Shown piece after piece: positions 1-8,009 of a stretch of DNA of 64,000 bases. The stretch covers positions 124,001-188,000 of the forward strand of contig JAWLHU010000010.1 in NCBI GenBank assembly GCA_041690255.1, written 5' to 3'. Position 1 is the first letter of the stretch. Every line of letters begins with the position of its first letter. A program made the position numbers and the translations under genes. The stretch is from JAWLHU01 sp041690255 (lineage in GTDB: Bacteria > Bacillota > Sulfobacillia > Symbiobacteriales > Symbiobacteriaceae). The notes beneath the pieces were generated by a model that saw only the letters and a list, made by a program, of their open reading frames with translations, did no database searches and was not told where the DNA came from.

Positions 1-1937
1 ACATGGTAGGGGCGCAACTGCTCCACGTTCATCCCCTGGGTCAGCAGGTTCAGATCGGCGACCATCTCCATGCCGGAGGTCCGCTCCAGCAGTTTCTGCA
101 TGACCATGGCGGCCGTCCTGGCGTCCGCATCGGCCCGGTGGTGGTCCACCAGGGCGATTTGAAGCTCCTTGGTCAGGGCGGAGAGCGAATGCGACCGCAT
201 GTGGGACATGATGGAGCGGCCGAGGATCAGCGTGTCGAGAACCGGGTTGATAAACTCTTCGCCCAGGTGCTTCATGCGGTGGTACCGGAGGAAGGAGTAG
301 TCGAACTGAGCGTTGTGCGCCACGATAATCGCATCGCCAATGAAGTCGAAGAACTCCCGGAGGGCCTCCGCCGGCCCCGGAGCGTTTTCGACCATGTCGG
401 GGGTGATGTTGGTCAGCTTCTGGACCTCTTCGGGAATCGGCTTCGACGGCTTGACGAACCGCTGGAATGACTCGCCGATCTCGCCATTCTTATACCGGAC
501 CGCACCGACTTCGATGATATCGTCGCCGATCGGGGAGAAGCCGGTGGTCTCAATATCAAGGACCACGAACTCCGCCTCGTTCATCGGCAGGTCCTGTGGC
601 GCCCGCACGATGATCGGGGTGCCGTCATCCACCAGGTAGAATTCGCAGCCGAAGAGGAGCTTGAACCCCTCGGGCAGCTTGACATGGGTCGCTGCGGGGA
701 AGGCCTGGGTGACGCCATGGTCGGTCACAGCCACAGCCCGGTGTCCCCACTTGATCGCGGTCTTGACCAGGTCCTCGGCGTCGATCATGCCGTCCATGGA
801 TGACATGGTGGTGTGGGCGTGGAGCTCGACCCGCTTCATGGGTCCCTCGTACTTGTCAGAGCGACTGGGCCGCTTGCCCACGAGGATATCGTCAGCCAGG
901 AGGGTCAGCTCCTGGGAGAACTTGTCCACTTGGACGTTACCGCGCACCTTCAACCAGGCGCCGTTCTTTATGACTGCGAGGAAGTCAGGGTCCTTGGCCG
1001 GGTCGCGGAAGAGCTTGATTGGCATGGTATCACCAAAGTCGCCGGGCCTGTTGATCCGCAGCAGATCGCAGATGCCGAAGGAGATCAACTGCCGGCCGCT
1101 CTTGAGATCGCGGGCATCCAGGCCCACGACCTCGCCCTCGACGATGACGCGATTCTCCTCTTCGGTCACGGTGCGGATATCCCGGACCGGCGCCTCAGGC
1201 GGGATCATGCGCCCCTTCAATGGGCCGTCTTCGGGGACGGGGCCCGACTCCTTCGACTCCTTCTTGCCGAAGGCTGACTGCCGCTGCATCCACTGGTCGA
1301 AGTACTCCTTGAGATGATCCGGCTCCTCGTGGACCGGTTCGGGTGGGAGCGGTACCTCCTCGTCGAGGGCTGCGAACGGATCCTCGGGCACCTCCGCCTC
1401 CGATTTCCGGATCGGGATCACCTTGGCCGGCTTCGTGGCAAAGCGGGGGGTCAACTCCACCCCTGTCTCCCGGTAGAGCAAGTCTGTGAGGATCCCCGGG
1501 AGGCCTCCCTTCTCCACCAGGTCGACCATGGCGGCGGTGGGTAGCTCAATGTGCAGGGCCGAACCCTCAACCCGCCAGAGGGCCTTCTCCATGATCCCGT
1601 TCAGGCGCGGCAAGGCCGCCTTCGCCTGGATCAGGATCTCCTCCCACGCCTCCCCGACGAGGGCCGCCGGATCAGCAGAACCGGCCTCTTGCCGGCGCTG
1701 AGGGAGGATCTGAATCGTGACACCCAGCCCTGGAAAGCATGTTTCCGCCAGCGCACTGGCAAGGACTTCGCGAGAGGCCAATGGCAGCCGGTGGGACGCG
1801 TCAAAGTGCAGCGTCACCGTGCGGGTGCGCTGTCTCACCTCCACCTTCACCAGGCGAGCCTCAGCGATATAGGCTTGAAGTTCCGGCGAGAGGGTGGAGC
1901 GGTCGAGCAGTGCGAGCCAGTCGGTTTGCGGCGACAT
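1..1937 (-). CDS. polC: DNA polymerase III alpha subunit, PolC type (N-terminal part)
   Basis: Replicative polymerase of Firmicutes. Reading the minus strand from ATG 1937 gives about 645 residues before the window ends, so the polymerase core lies outside. Visible are an N-terminal domain, an OB-like segment around residues 250-350, the start of the PHP domain with HAHTTMSSMDG near residue 370, and the inserted DEDD 3'-5' proofreading exonuclease with DIETTG near 458 and the later HNAQFDY and DHHRADADA motifs. An exonuclease interrupting PHP is diagnostic for PolC as opposed to DnaE. In B. subtilis polC directly follows proS; here about 10 kb of other genes separates them. Confidence 0.97.
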   Translation of the reverse strand, partial: MSPQTDWLALLDRSTLSPELQAYIAEARLVKVEVRQRTRTVTLHFDASHRLPLASREVLASALAETCFPGLGVTIQILPQRRQEAGSADPAALVGEAWEEILIQAKAALPRLNGIMEKALWRVEGSALHIELPTAAMVDLVEKGGLPGILTDLLYRETGVELTPRFATKPAKVIPIRKSEAEVPEDPFAALDEEVPLPPEPVHEEPDHLKEYFDQWMQRQSAFGKKESKESGPVPEDGPLKGRMIPPEAPVRDIRTVTEEENRVIVEGEVVGLDARDLKSGRQLISFGICDLLRINRPGDFGDTMPIKLFRDPAKDPDFLAVIKNGAWLKVRGNVQVDKFSQELTLLADDILVGKRPSRSDKYEGPMKRVELHAHTTMSSMDGMIDAEDLVKTAIKWGHRAVAVTDHGVTQAFPAATHVKLPEGFKLLFGCEFYLVDDGTPIIVRAPQDLPMNEAEFVVLDIETTGFSPIGDDIIEVGAVRYKNGEIGESFQRFVKPSKPIPEEVQKLTNITPDMVENAPGPAEALREFFDFIGDAIIVAHNAQFDYSFLRYHRMKHLGEEFINPVLDTLILGRSIMSHMRSHSLSALTKELQIALVDHHRADADARTAAMVMQKLLERTSGMEMVADLNLLTQGMNVEQLRPYH

Positions 1938-2015
1938 TCTAGACAGTTCACCCCATAACGAGTCATCTATATCGAGGGCGGCTAGCCTCGTTTGTGAGCG
2001 CCAGTTGACGCATGC

Positions 2016-2042
2016 GGGCGCCCTGGGTGGCCAGGTGCGCCC
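2016..2042 (-). terminator. hairpin after mgtC
   Basis: GC-rich inverted repeat (outer arms GGGCG/CGCCC, inner arms CCTGG/CCAGG around CCAC) a few bases after the mgtC stop. It has no U-tract, so it may be a weak terminator or an mRNA 3' end stabiliser. Confidence 0.35.
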
Positions 2043-2049
2043 GTGTAGG

Positions 2050-2763
2050 TTAGTCTTCTTCGGTGACGGAGATAACCCCTTCCGTCGACATGAGATCGCC
2101 AACGAGTCCCGCCGAGTCCATCGTTCGACCCACCATTTTGATGTTGAACGTGATCTCGATGGTCCCCGGAACAGGCCCCGGCCGCATGGAGACCGATTTG
2201 ATATTCGCCCCCCACCGACCAATGACGGTAGCGAGCGCTCCAAGCTTACCGGGCAGATCCTGAACATGTAGGACGAGCGTGTGACGGCCACCCTTGACAA
2301 TATAACGGCGTTCGACCTCGGAAAGGGTCTTCAGCGTCAGGAGCACGAGCACGACCGCCACGAGTGTCTGGAGGTACATGCCGGCTCCGACAGCAAGGCC
2401 CATGCCGGAGACAACCCAGAGCGACGCGGCCGTCGTCAGGCCCCGAATGTTTGCGCCCTCGCGCATAATGGTACCAGCGCCAAGGAAGCCGATACCACTT
2501 ACCACCTGGGCAGCAATACGGCCCGGGTCACCGTTACCGAACCCGGTCTGCATGCTGATCTGGTACATATCCAGCGAGACCTGCATGATCAGAGCGGAGC
2601 CAACGCAGACCAGCACATGCGTGCGCAGCCCTGCCGGGCGGTTGGTGGACTCTCGCTCCAGGCCGACAGCGCCGCCTGCGACCGCAGCGATCAGCAGCGG
2701 GACGAGAATGTCGCCCAGTTGCTTCAGGAAGGAGAGGAGGTTTTCCTCCAGGAATCCCGCCAC
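2050..2763 (-). CDS. MgtC/SapB family membrane protein with C-terminal ACT-like domain
   Basis: A 237-residue membrane protein. The first ~140 residues hold four to five hydrophobic helices with the family signatures GGAVGLERE, RTHVLVCVGSAL and GIGFLGAGTI; the last ~85 residues form a soluble ACT-like domain. MgtC-family proteins are linked to survival in low Mg2+ and to regulation of the F-type ATPase; the exact role of this paralogue is unknown. The start is GTG, six bases after the stop of the upstream glycosyltransferase, so the two are probably cotranscribed. Confidence 0.85.
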   Translation of the reverse strand: MAGFLEENLLSFLKQLGDILVPLLIAAVAGGAVGLERESTNRPAGLRTHVLVCVGSALIMQVSLDMYQISMQTGFGNGDPGRIAAQVVSGIGFLGAGTIMREGANIRGLTTAASLWVVSGMGLAVGAGMYLQTLVAVVLVLLTLKTLSEVERRYIVKGGRHTLVLHVQDLPGKLGALATVIGRWGANIKSVSMRPGPVPGTIEITFNIKMVGRTMDSAGLVGDLMSTEGVISVTEED

Positions 2764-2769
2764 TCAGCA

Positions 2770-3411
2770 TTACCCTTTCTGCGCATATTTCAATATCTCA
2801 TAGTACATTTTGAGGCGAGCAGCCGCCCCCTTCACCAGTCCCAACTTCTCCTCTTTCATGCGATGGCTCATCTCTTCCAGGGGGACCTCTGCGACCCGGT
2901 ACTCCCGGTGCTTCACATGACGGGTGAGGGCGACCTCAATGCCGAACCGAGCCCGGTCTGCTTCGGGCTCTTCCCGGTACATCTCCTCCAGGACCTCCCT
3001 GCGGACCGCTCGCTGCCCGGAGAGGTACGGGGCAACCAGTTGGGCCAGATCGGTTGCGACCCGCCCCACGTCGAAGATGCCGACGGACATATCGGCCTTC
3101 CCTTCAAGAACGGGGGCAATGAGTGAGCGGACATGACTGGGCTGCAGGCCCGTCAGGTCGGCATCCAGAAAGAGAATGACCGGCGCCATTGATGCATCAA
3201 ACCCGGTCTTCATGGCAGCAGCCTTCCCGAGGTTCACGGGATGCTCGATCACCATAGCTCCCGCCTGGCGGGCGTTCGCCGCCGTTCGGTCCTCGGAGCC
3301 ATCACTTACCACAATCACTGAACCGATCTCTTCAACCTTGCATAGCGTTGAGACGATCTCACCGATGGTCGTCTCCTCGTTAAGCGCAGGAATGACCGCA
3401 GCGACTTTCAT
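2770..3411 (-). CDS. glycosyltransferase family 2 protein
   Basis: A 213-residue GT-A fold enzyme that likely transfers a sugar from a nucleotide-sugar donor. It begins MKVAAVIPALNEE, has VVSDGSEDRT near residues 34-43 and the metal-binding DAD at 83-85. No membrane segment follows, so it is the short soluble type related to dolichol-phosphate-mannose or glucosyl-3-phosphoglycerate synthases; the acceptor cannot be told. The frame stays open to 3606, but a strong GGAGGT ribosome binding site 8 bases before ATG 3411 and the family alignment fix the start there. It precedes the mgtC-like gene in the same operon. Confidence 0.85.
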   Translation of the reverse strand: MKVAAVIPALNEETTIGEIVSTLCKVEEIGSVIVVSDGSEDRTAANARQAGAMVIEHPVNLGKAAAMKTGFDASMAPVILFLDADLTGLQPSHVRSLIAPVLEGKADMSVGIFDVGRVATDLAQLVAPYLSGQRAVRREVLEEMYREEPEADRARFGIEVALTRHVKHREYRVAEVPLEEMSHRMKEEKLGLVKGAAARLKMYYEILKYAQKG

Positions 3412-3618
3412 AAAAGGACCTACCTCCGATTCGGGGAGCCAGGACCGCGTCATGCGAGGTCCGACACCTCTTCGTACTCTATTCTTCCGACTGAGGAATT
3501 CTCCTCCTCTAGAGAGCGCTCGACCCTTCGACCAGGTTCGACAGAATCCCTGAGGCGTGAGGCTAATCTTGTCGCCACTGGGTGAGTCTACCCGGTTCCC
3601 TGCCAATGCAGACAGGAC

Positions 3619-3641
3619 GGGCAGGCCAGTACAGCCTGCCC
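3619..3641 (-). terminator. hairpin after mntD
   Basis: Perfect 8-bp arms GGGCAGGC/GCCTGCCC just beyond the mntD stop. The U-tract is poor. The rest of 3412-3647 holds nothing recognisable apart from the leader of the downstream glycosyltransferase gene. Confidence 0.5.
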
Positions 3642-3647
3642 ATCTCC

Positions 3648-4532
3648 CTATTCCGATGCAAGCCGCCTGCGGTGCAGGATCCTGGAGACCACCCCGGTTC
3701 CCGGAGCGAAGAGGAAGGCGAGGGCGAACAGGAGCCCGGACACCGTTGACATGGCCGCGGCAATGGAACTGTCCGTCCAGCGGGCGAGAAGGTAGCCCAG
3801 AAGGCTGGAGAGCACGCCCTGCACGCCGGCGAGCACCAGCATGACCGAGAGCCGTTCGGTGAGGAGGTAGGCAGTAGCACCCGGCACCACCAGCATGGCC
3901 ACCACCAGAATCGCCCCGACCGAGTCGAAGGCACCTACCGTGGTGATCGAGACCAGCGACATGAGCAGGTAATGGAAAAGCGTGACGTTGATCCCGAGCG
4001 CAGCGGCCGTGTTCGGATCAAAGGCGCAGATCTTCAGTTCCTTGAAGAAGAGACCGATGACGGCCAGGTCGATCAGGAAGATCGCCCCCATGGTCCAGAG
4101 CGCCCGGGGCCCAAGGTTCCAGCCGGCCACGATCCACTGGTCCCAAGGGGCGTAGGCGATCTCCCCATAAAGCACGTGGTCGAGATCCAGGTGGACACGG
4201 CCGGCGAAGAGGCTGATCAGGACAACGCCAAGAGCGAAGAGGGCGGTAAATGTGACCCCCATGCCGGCATCCTCCTGCACCCCGGACCGCTGCAGCGTTT
4301 GGACCAGCCATGCCGTGATCAGTCCGAAGAGAGCCGCCCCGATGATCATGGCGGGCGCCGCCCGGGTGTGCGTGACCAGGAAGGCGATCGCAATGCCGGG
4401 CAGGACGGCGTGGCTGATCGCGTCCCCGAGCATGGCCATCCGCCGGAGGATCAGAAAGGAGCCGACCATGCCGGCGGATGCAGCTACCAGGGCTCCGATC
4501 GCGATGATCGACAGCGGAATGTATAGATCCAT
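3648..4532 (-). CDS. mntD: metal ABC transporter permease (MntD-like)
   Basis: Integral membrane subunit of a Mn/Zn/Fe-type ABC importer (ABC-3 family), 294 residues, about eight hydrophobic helices. The family signature GDAISHAVLPGIA lies near residue 37, and the EAA-like loop FFKELKICAFDPNTAAALG in the middle contacts the ATPase. The frame extends upstream to 4988, but ATG 4532 lies one base after the stop of the preceding permease and matches the family N-terminus. Last gene of a four-gene operon; the length agrees with B. subtilis MntD. Confidence 0.9.
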   Translation of the reverse strand: MDLYIPLSIIAIGALVAASAGMVGSFLILRRMAMLGDAISHAVLPGIAIAFLVTHTRAAPAMIIGAALFGLITAWLVQTLQRSGVQEDAGMGVTFTALFALGVVLISLFAGRVHLDLDHVLYGEIAYAPWDQWIVAGWNLGPRALWTMGAIFLIDLAVIGLFFKELKICAFDPNTAAALGINVTLFHYLLMSLVSITTVGAFDSVGAILVVAMLVVPGATAYLLTERLSVMLVLAGVQGVLSSLLGYLLARWTDSSIAAAMSTVSGLLFALAFLFAPGTGVVSRILHRRRLASE

Positions 4533-4533
4533 C

Positions 4534-5823
4534 CTAGAGCCCCCCTTCCAGCGATGTCCCGGGCTGGAGACGGGGCTCCAGCTCGTGCAGTCGGAGCAGC
4601 ACCTCCAGCTCGGCCACCATGTCAGGCGGAAAGACCGGCCCGCGGCCACCGCGGTCGACCATGTGACGACCCAGCTCGGCCTCGTGCATGAGGAAGACCT
4701 CAAAGAGCCGCTCCTCCCGCACCAGCCGGTGTCCCTCGCGCAGTCCCCCGACGGTGAGACGCCAGCCGCCAGGCCCGCCCTCCACCCTCTCCTCCCGGCG
4801 AAGGGCGGCAAGCGCCGGTTCCGCCACCCGTACCGGGATTCCGCGGCGCCGCTCCAGCTCGGCGGACGTGAAAGCCGCGCTCGCCTCTCCCGCCTCTTCG
4901 GCCAACTCGTAGATCGCTCGCAGCGTGCGCTCCCGGATGAGGCGCCGCCTCGTGGTCGCGAAGCGGACCAGCTGGGACAGAAGACCACGGCGGGGCGCCA
5001 GCAGTAGGGAGACCAGGAAGAGACCGGTAGCGGCGAGGACGATCAACGGCCCCGTCGGCATGCGCGGCCCCAACTGCGAGGCCAGTGTCCCCAGCACCCC
5101 GGAGAGGGCGCCAAAGAGACCGGAGAGGAGTACCATGGCCGAGAGCCGATCGGTCCAGTAGCGAGCCGAAATGGCTGGTGTGATCAGCATAGCGGCCATG
5201 AGCACCACCCCGACTGACTCGAGACCGATCACTATCGCCAGGACAATCATGAGATTAAGCAGGTGGTCAAGCCAGCCGACCGGCACCCCGAGCATGCTGC
5301 CAAACCCCTGATCGAAGGCGAGGAGTTTGAACTCCTTGAAGAGCAGGAGCACGGTGAGACAGAGGATCGCTGCGATCACCACCATGACCTGGACATCGCT
5401 ACCGACCAGGCTTGCTGCCTGCCCGAAAAGAAACTTGTCAAGCCCGCTCTGGTTGCCGCCGGGCATTCGTTGGATGATGTTCAGTAACATGATCCCGACA
5501 CCGAAGTAGACCGTGAGGACGATCGCCATGGCGGTATCTTCCTTGATCTTGGAGTACCGGGTGATCATCGAGAGGGTCAGCGTGCCGAGGACTCCCGCCA
5601 CAGCCGCTCCGATCAGCATCGGACCGATCGACTTGCTCCCGGTGACCAGAAAGGCGATGGCAATTCCCGGGAGGGCCGCGTGGGCCAGAGTATCGCCCAT
5701 GAGGGAGCGCCTCCGGAGCAACGCAAAGGCGCCCAGCACCCCGGCGGCGACCCCTAGCAGGACCGAACCGGTCATGACCCAGCGGGTGTTGGCGTCAGCC
5801 AGGGAGAGCCACGAGAGATCCAT
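4534..5823 (-). CDS. mntC: metal ABC transporter permease fused to a DtxR/MntR-like domain (MntC-like)
   Basis: A 429-residue protein in two parts. Residues ~1-285 are an ABC-3 permease with GDTLAHAALPGIA and FFKE-like LFKEFKLLAFDQ signatures. Residues ~295-429 are soluble and resemble a winged helix plus metal-binding region of DtxR/MntR regulators (FTSAELERRRGI, then LVREERLFEVFLMHEAEL). Long permeases of this layout occur in B. subtilis MntC and some Tro systems; the tail may sense metal, which is inference. ATG 5823 is one base after the ATPase stop, with a GGGAGGTG site inside the end of mntB. Confidence 0.88.
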   Translation of the reverse strand: MDLSWLSLADANTRWVMTGSVLLGVAAGVLGAFALLRRRSLMGDTLAHAALPGIAIAFLVTGSKSIGPMLIGAAVAGVLGTLTLSMITRYSKIKEDTAMAIVLTVYFGVGIMLLNIIQRMPGGNQSGLDKFLFGQAASLVGSDVQVMVVIAAILCLTVLLLFKEFKLLAFDQGFGSMLGVPVGWLDHLLNLMIVLAIVIGLESVGVVLMAAMLITPAISARYWTDRLSAMVLLSGLFGALSGVLGTLASQLGPRMPTGPLIVLAATGLFLVSLLLAPRRGLLSQLVRFATTRRRLIRERTLRAIYELAEEAGEASAAFTSAELERRRGIPVRVAEPALAALRREERVEGGPGGWRLTVGGLREGHRLVREERLFEVFLMHEAELGRHMVDRGGRGPVFPPDMVAELEVLLRLHELEPRLQPGTSLEGGL

Positions 5824-5824
5824 G

Positions 5825-6673
5825 CTAGTCACCTCCCACCCCACCGGCCACGCCCGCCCGAGGCACTGCAGAAGCCGCCGCAGGAGTAGCCGCTGAGGCC
5901 GGCGCAGGAGCGATCGGGCCGGGAGCATCCGCCAGGAAGGAGAGGGTTCCCAGCCGCCCACCATAGGTCTTCGAGAGGTTTTCCGCCGTGAAAACCCGCT
6001 CGGTTGGGCCGGCGGAGAGGACCCGCATGTTGAGCAGCACCAGCCAGTCGAAGTACTCGCGCACCGTCTGCAGGTCATGGTGGACCACCACGACCGTCTT
6101 CCCCCTGGCCTTCAGCTCGTTTAACAGGGTGATGATCGCCCGCTCGGTGGCTGCGTCCACCCCGGCAAAGGGCTCATCCATGAAGTATACCCGGGCGTCC
6201 TGCGCCAGTGCGCGGGCCAGGAAGACCCGCTGCTGCTGACCCCCCGATAGTTGGCTGATCTGCCGGTGGGCGTAATCGGCCATGCCCACCTGGCTGAGGG
6301 CGTGCAGGGCCAGTTCCCGGTCCCTGCTCCCCGGGCGCCTGAACAGGCCCAGATGGCCGTAGCGCCCCATGAGGACCACATCGAGCGCATCGGTCGGGAA
6401 GTCCCAGTCGACCGAGGACCGCTGAGGAACGTAACCAACCTCGCGTCTCACCTTCCGATAGGGCTGCCCGTAGACCTGCACCTCGCCGGAGACCGCCGGG
6501 ATCAGCCCCAGGGCGGCCTTCAGCATGGTCGATTTTCCGGCACCGTTGGGACCGATCACACCGATCAGTCGCCCCTCGGGAAGGGTGAGATTCACCCCAT
6601 GAAGCACAGGCTTCCTCTCATAGGCCACGGTGAGGTCCCGGATGGATACGGGTGGCAGTGCCACTGTGGTCAT
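5825..6673 (-). CDS. mntB: metal ABC transporter ATP-binding protein (MntB-like)
   Basis: ATPase subunit of the importer, 282 residues. Walker A GPNGAGKST near residue 41, Q-loop VPQR, signature LSGGQQQR near 142, Walker B VYFMDEP and switch histidine in VVHHD are all present. The family-typical GYVPQRSSVDWDFP matches Mn/Zn/Fe ATPases. The C-terminal ~30 residues are an Ala/Pro-rich tail. It starts 13 bases after the binding-protein gene with a GAGGAGGGG site, and is translationally coupled to mntC. Confidence 0.92.
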   Translation of the reverse strand: MTTVALPPVSIRDLTVAYERKPVLHGVNLTLPEGRLIGVIGPNGAGKSTMLKAALGLIPAVSGEVQVYGQPYRKVRREVGYVPQRSSVDWDFPTDALDVVLMGRYGHLGLFRRPGSRDRELALHALSQVGMADYAHRQISQLSGGQQQRVFLARALAQDARVYFMDEPFAGVDAATERAIITLLNELKARGKTVVVVHHDLQTVREYFDWLVLLNMRVLSAGPTERVFTAENLSKTYGGRLGTLSFLADAPGPIAPAPASAATPAAASAVPRAGVAGGVGGD

Positions 6674-6686
6674 GGGTTCCCCTCCT

Positions 6687-7610
6687 CTACTTCAGGGCAT
6701 TCACGATCGTCGTCACGTTGTGCCGGACCATGCCGACATAGGTGCCCTCGGGGGTTCCGTCCGCCCCCATGGCGTCGGAGAAGAGTTCGCCACCGATTGA
6801 CACACTCTGTCCTTTCGCCCCGGCCCCCTGGACCAGCGCCTCAATCGATCGCTTCGGCACACTGGACTCGACAAAAACCGCCTTGATCTTGCGGCTGACC
6901 AGCAGACCGACCAGGTTCTGGACATCGGTCAGGCCATACTCGGTCGCCGTCGAGATGCCCTGCAGGCCCATGACCTCAATCCCGTAGGCCCGGCCAAAGT
7001 AGCCAAAGGCGTCGTGGGCGGTCACGAGGACCCGCTGCTCCGCCGGAATCGAGCCAATCTGCTCCCTGGCGAAGGTGTGGAGCTCCTCCAACTCCTTGAG
7101 ATAGGCGGCGGCATTCGCCTCATAGGCCGCCTTGCCGGCGGGATCCACCTCAATCAGAGTGTCCCGGACGACCTCAGCCGCCATCATCCAGAGAGAGACA
7201 TCGAACCAGATGTGCGGATCCTCGGTCTCATCGGGCGTCTTGAGCAGCGCCGTCCCCGGAATCCGTTCGGCCACCGCCACGGTCGGCTTCTCCCTGGCCA
7301 TCTTGACGAGGATATCCCCCATACGCCCTTCCAGGTGCAGACCGTTGTAGAAGATGATCCCGGCACCGGCAAGTCTGGCGATGTCGCCCTCCGAAGCCTT
7401 GTAGAGATGCGGATCGACCCCCGGCCCCATGAGGGAGGTCACGCTGACCCGATCCCGCCCAATGTTCTTCACGAGATCGCCGATCATCCCGGTGGTGGTC
7501 ACGACCCTGATCTCACTGGAGGCCCCGTCGGTGGAACCGCTCGGGCCGCAACCGGCAGCCACCAGGGTAACACTCACCAGCAACCAGGCGAGCCAGATAC
7601 GTCTCACCAT
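6687..7610 (-). CDS. mntA: metal-binding lipoprotein of ABC importer (MntA-like, cluster A-1)
   Basis: Extracellular solute-binding protein, 307 residues, anchored by a lipobox (LVAAGC, Cys near residue 21). Metal-ligand signatures of the family are visible: GVDPHLYKAS (His), DPHIWFD (His), TAHDAFGYFG and the C-terminal AMGADGTPEGTY region. Together with the ATPase and two permeases it forms a complete high-affinity importer, most likely for Mn2+ or Zn2+; the sequence cannot settle which. ATG 7610 follows a GGAGGA site by 7 bases. Regulation is discussed under the promoter entry upstream. Confidence 0.9.
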   Translation of the reverse strand: MVRRIWLAWLLVSVTLVAAGCGPSGSTDGASSEIRVVTTTGMIGDLVKNIGRDRVSVTSLMGPGVDPHLYKASEGDIARLAGAGIIFYNGLHLEGRMGDILVKMAREKPTVAVAERIPGTALLKTPDETEDPHIWFDVSLWMMAAEVVRDTLIEVDPAGKAAYEANAAAYLKELEELHTFAREQIGSIPAEQRVLVTAHDAFGYFGRAYGIEVMGLQGISTATEYGLTDVQNLVGLLVSRKIKAVFVESSVPKRSIEALVQGAGAKGQSVSIGGELFSDAMGADGTPEGTYVGMVRHNVTTIVNALK

Positions 7611-7810
7611 GCGCTCTTCCTCCTTGTGTGCGGTCCCCCATCGCCCGATCTCTTTGTCAACCGGCCAAGTCTTTTAGCATCGACCAACATTTCGCCCAAT
7701 AAGAGGGGCCGCTATTCAGGCAGCCCAGGGCTGGTGCCGGTCGCCATCATCGACAGGTCCGTGCGCTTGGTTCCGTGCAACAGTTTTTCCCTCGTACAAC
7801 TTCATGGTCG

Positions 7811-7832
7811 AAAAAAACCCGGCTCGGCCGGG
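7811..7832 (-). terminator. intrinsic terminator inside the mntABCD leader
   Basis: On the minus strand, CCCGGC-CGA-GCCGGG followed by seven T, a textbook terminator. It lies about 45 bases after the predicted transcription start of the promoter at 7879-7908 and about 200 bases before mntA. It therefore either ends a short transcript or acts as an attenuator. Confidence 0.75.
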
Positions 7833-7878
7833 AACGTATAGGTATCTCCTCCAGGTCCTTCTCCAGGACTATGCTACC

Positions 7879-7908
7879 ACTATGCACCATATGTCCCGTC
7901 TCTGTCAA
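7879..7908 (-). promoter_or_regulatory. promoter upstream of mntABCD
   Basis: Minus-strand -35 TTGACA (7903-7908), 18-base spacer, -10 CATAGT (7879-7884). The -35 overlaps the palindrome at 7906-7926. The interval 7611-8009 carries no gene: it holds this promoter, the operator, the terminator at 7811-7832 and about 200 bases of further leader. Confidence 0.55.
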
Positions 7909-7926
7909 GAATGATTCTCATTCTTG
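7906..7926. promoter_or_regulatory. Fur-family-like operator
   Basis: Perfect inverted repeat of 9-bp arms CAAGAATGA/TCATTCTTG around TTC. The AATGA-N3-TCATT core resembles Fur-family boxes more than the known B. subtilis MntR box. It overlaps the -35 hexamer of the mntABCD promoter, a position suited to repression. The identity of the regulator is inference. Confidence 0.55.
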
Positions 7927-8009
7927 TCTCCTTTTTGTTTCAGAAAGCTGAGGGACGATATTCCATTCCGGCGGCACCCTCCCACCATATTCACATAACG
8001 GAGAACTGG

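Noticed and set aside
7906..7926. Palindrome as terminator of the thiamine-diphosphate enzyme gene
   Set aside because: No T-tract on either strand and it overlaps a TTGACA -35 element; an operator explains it better.
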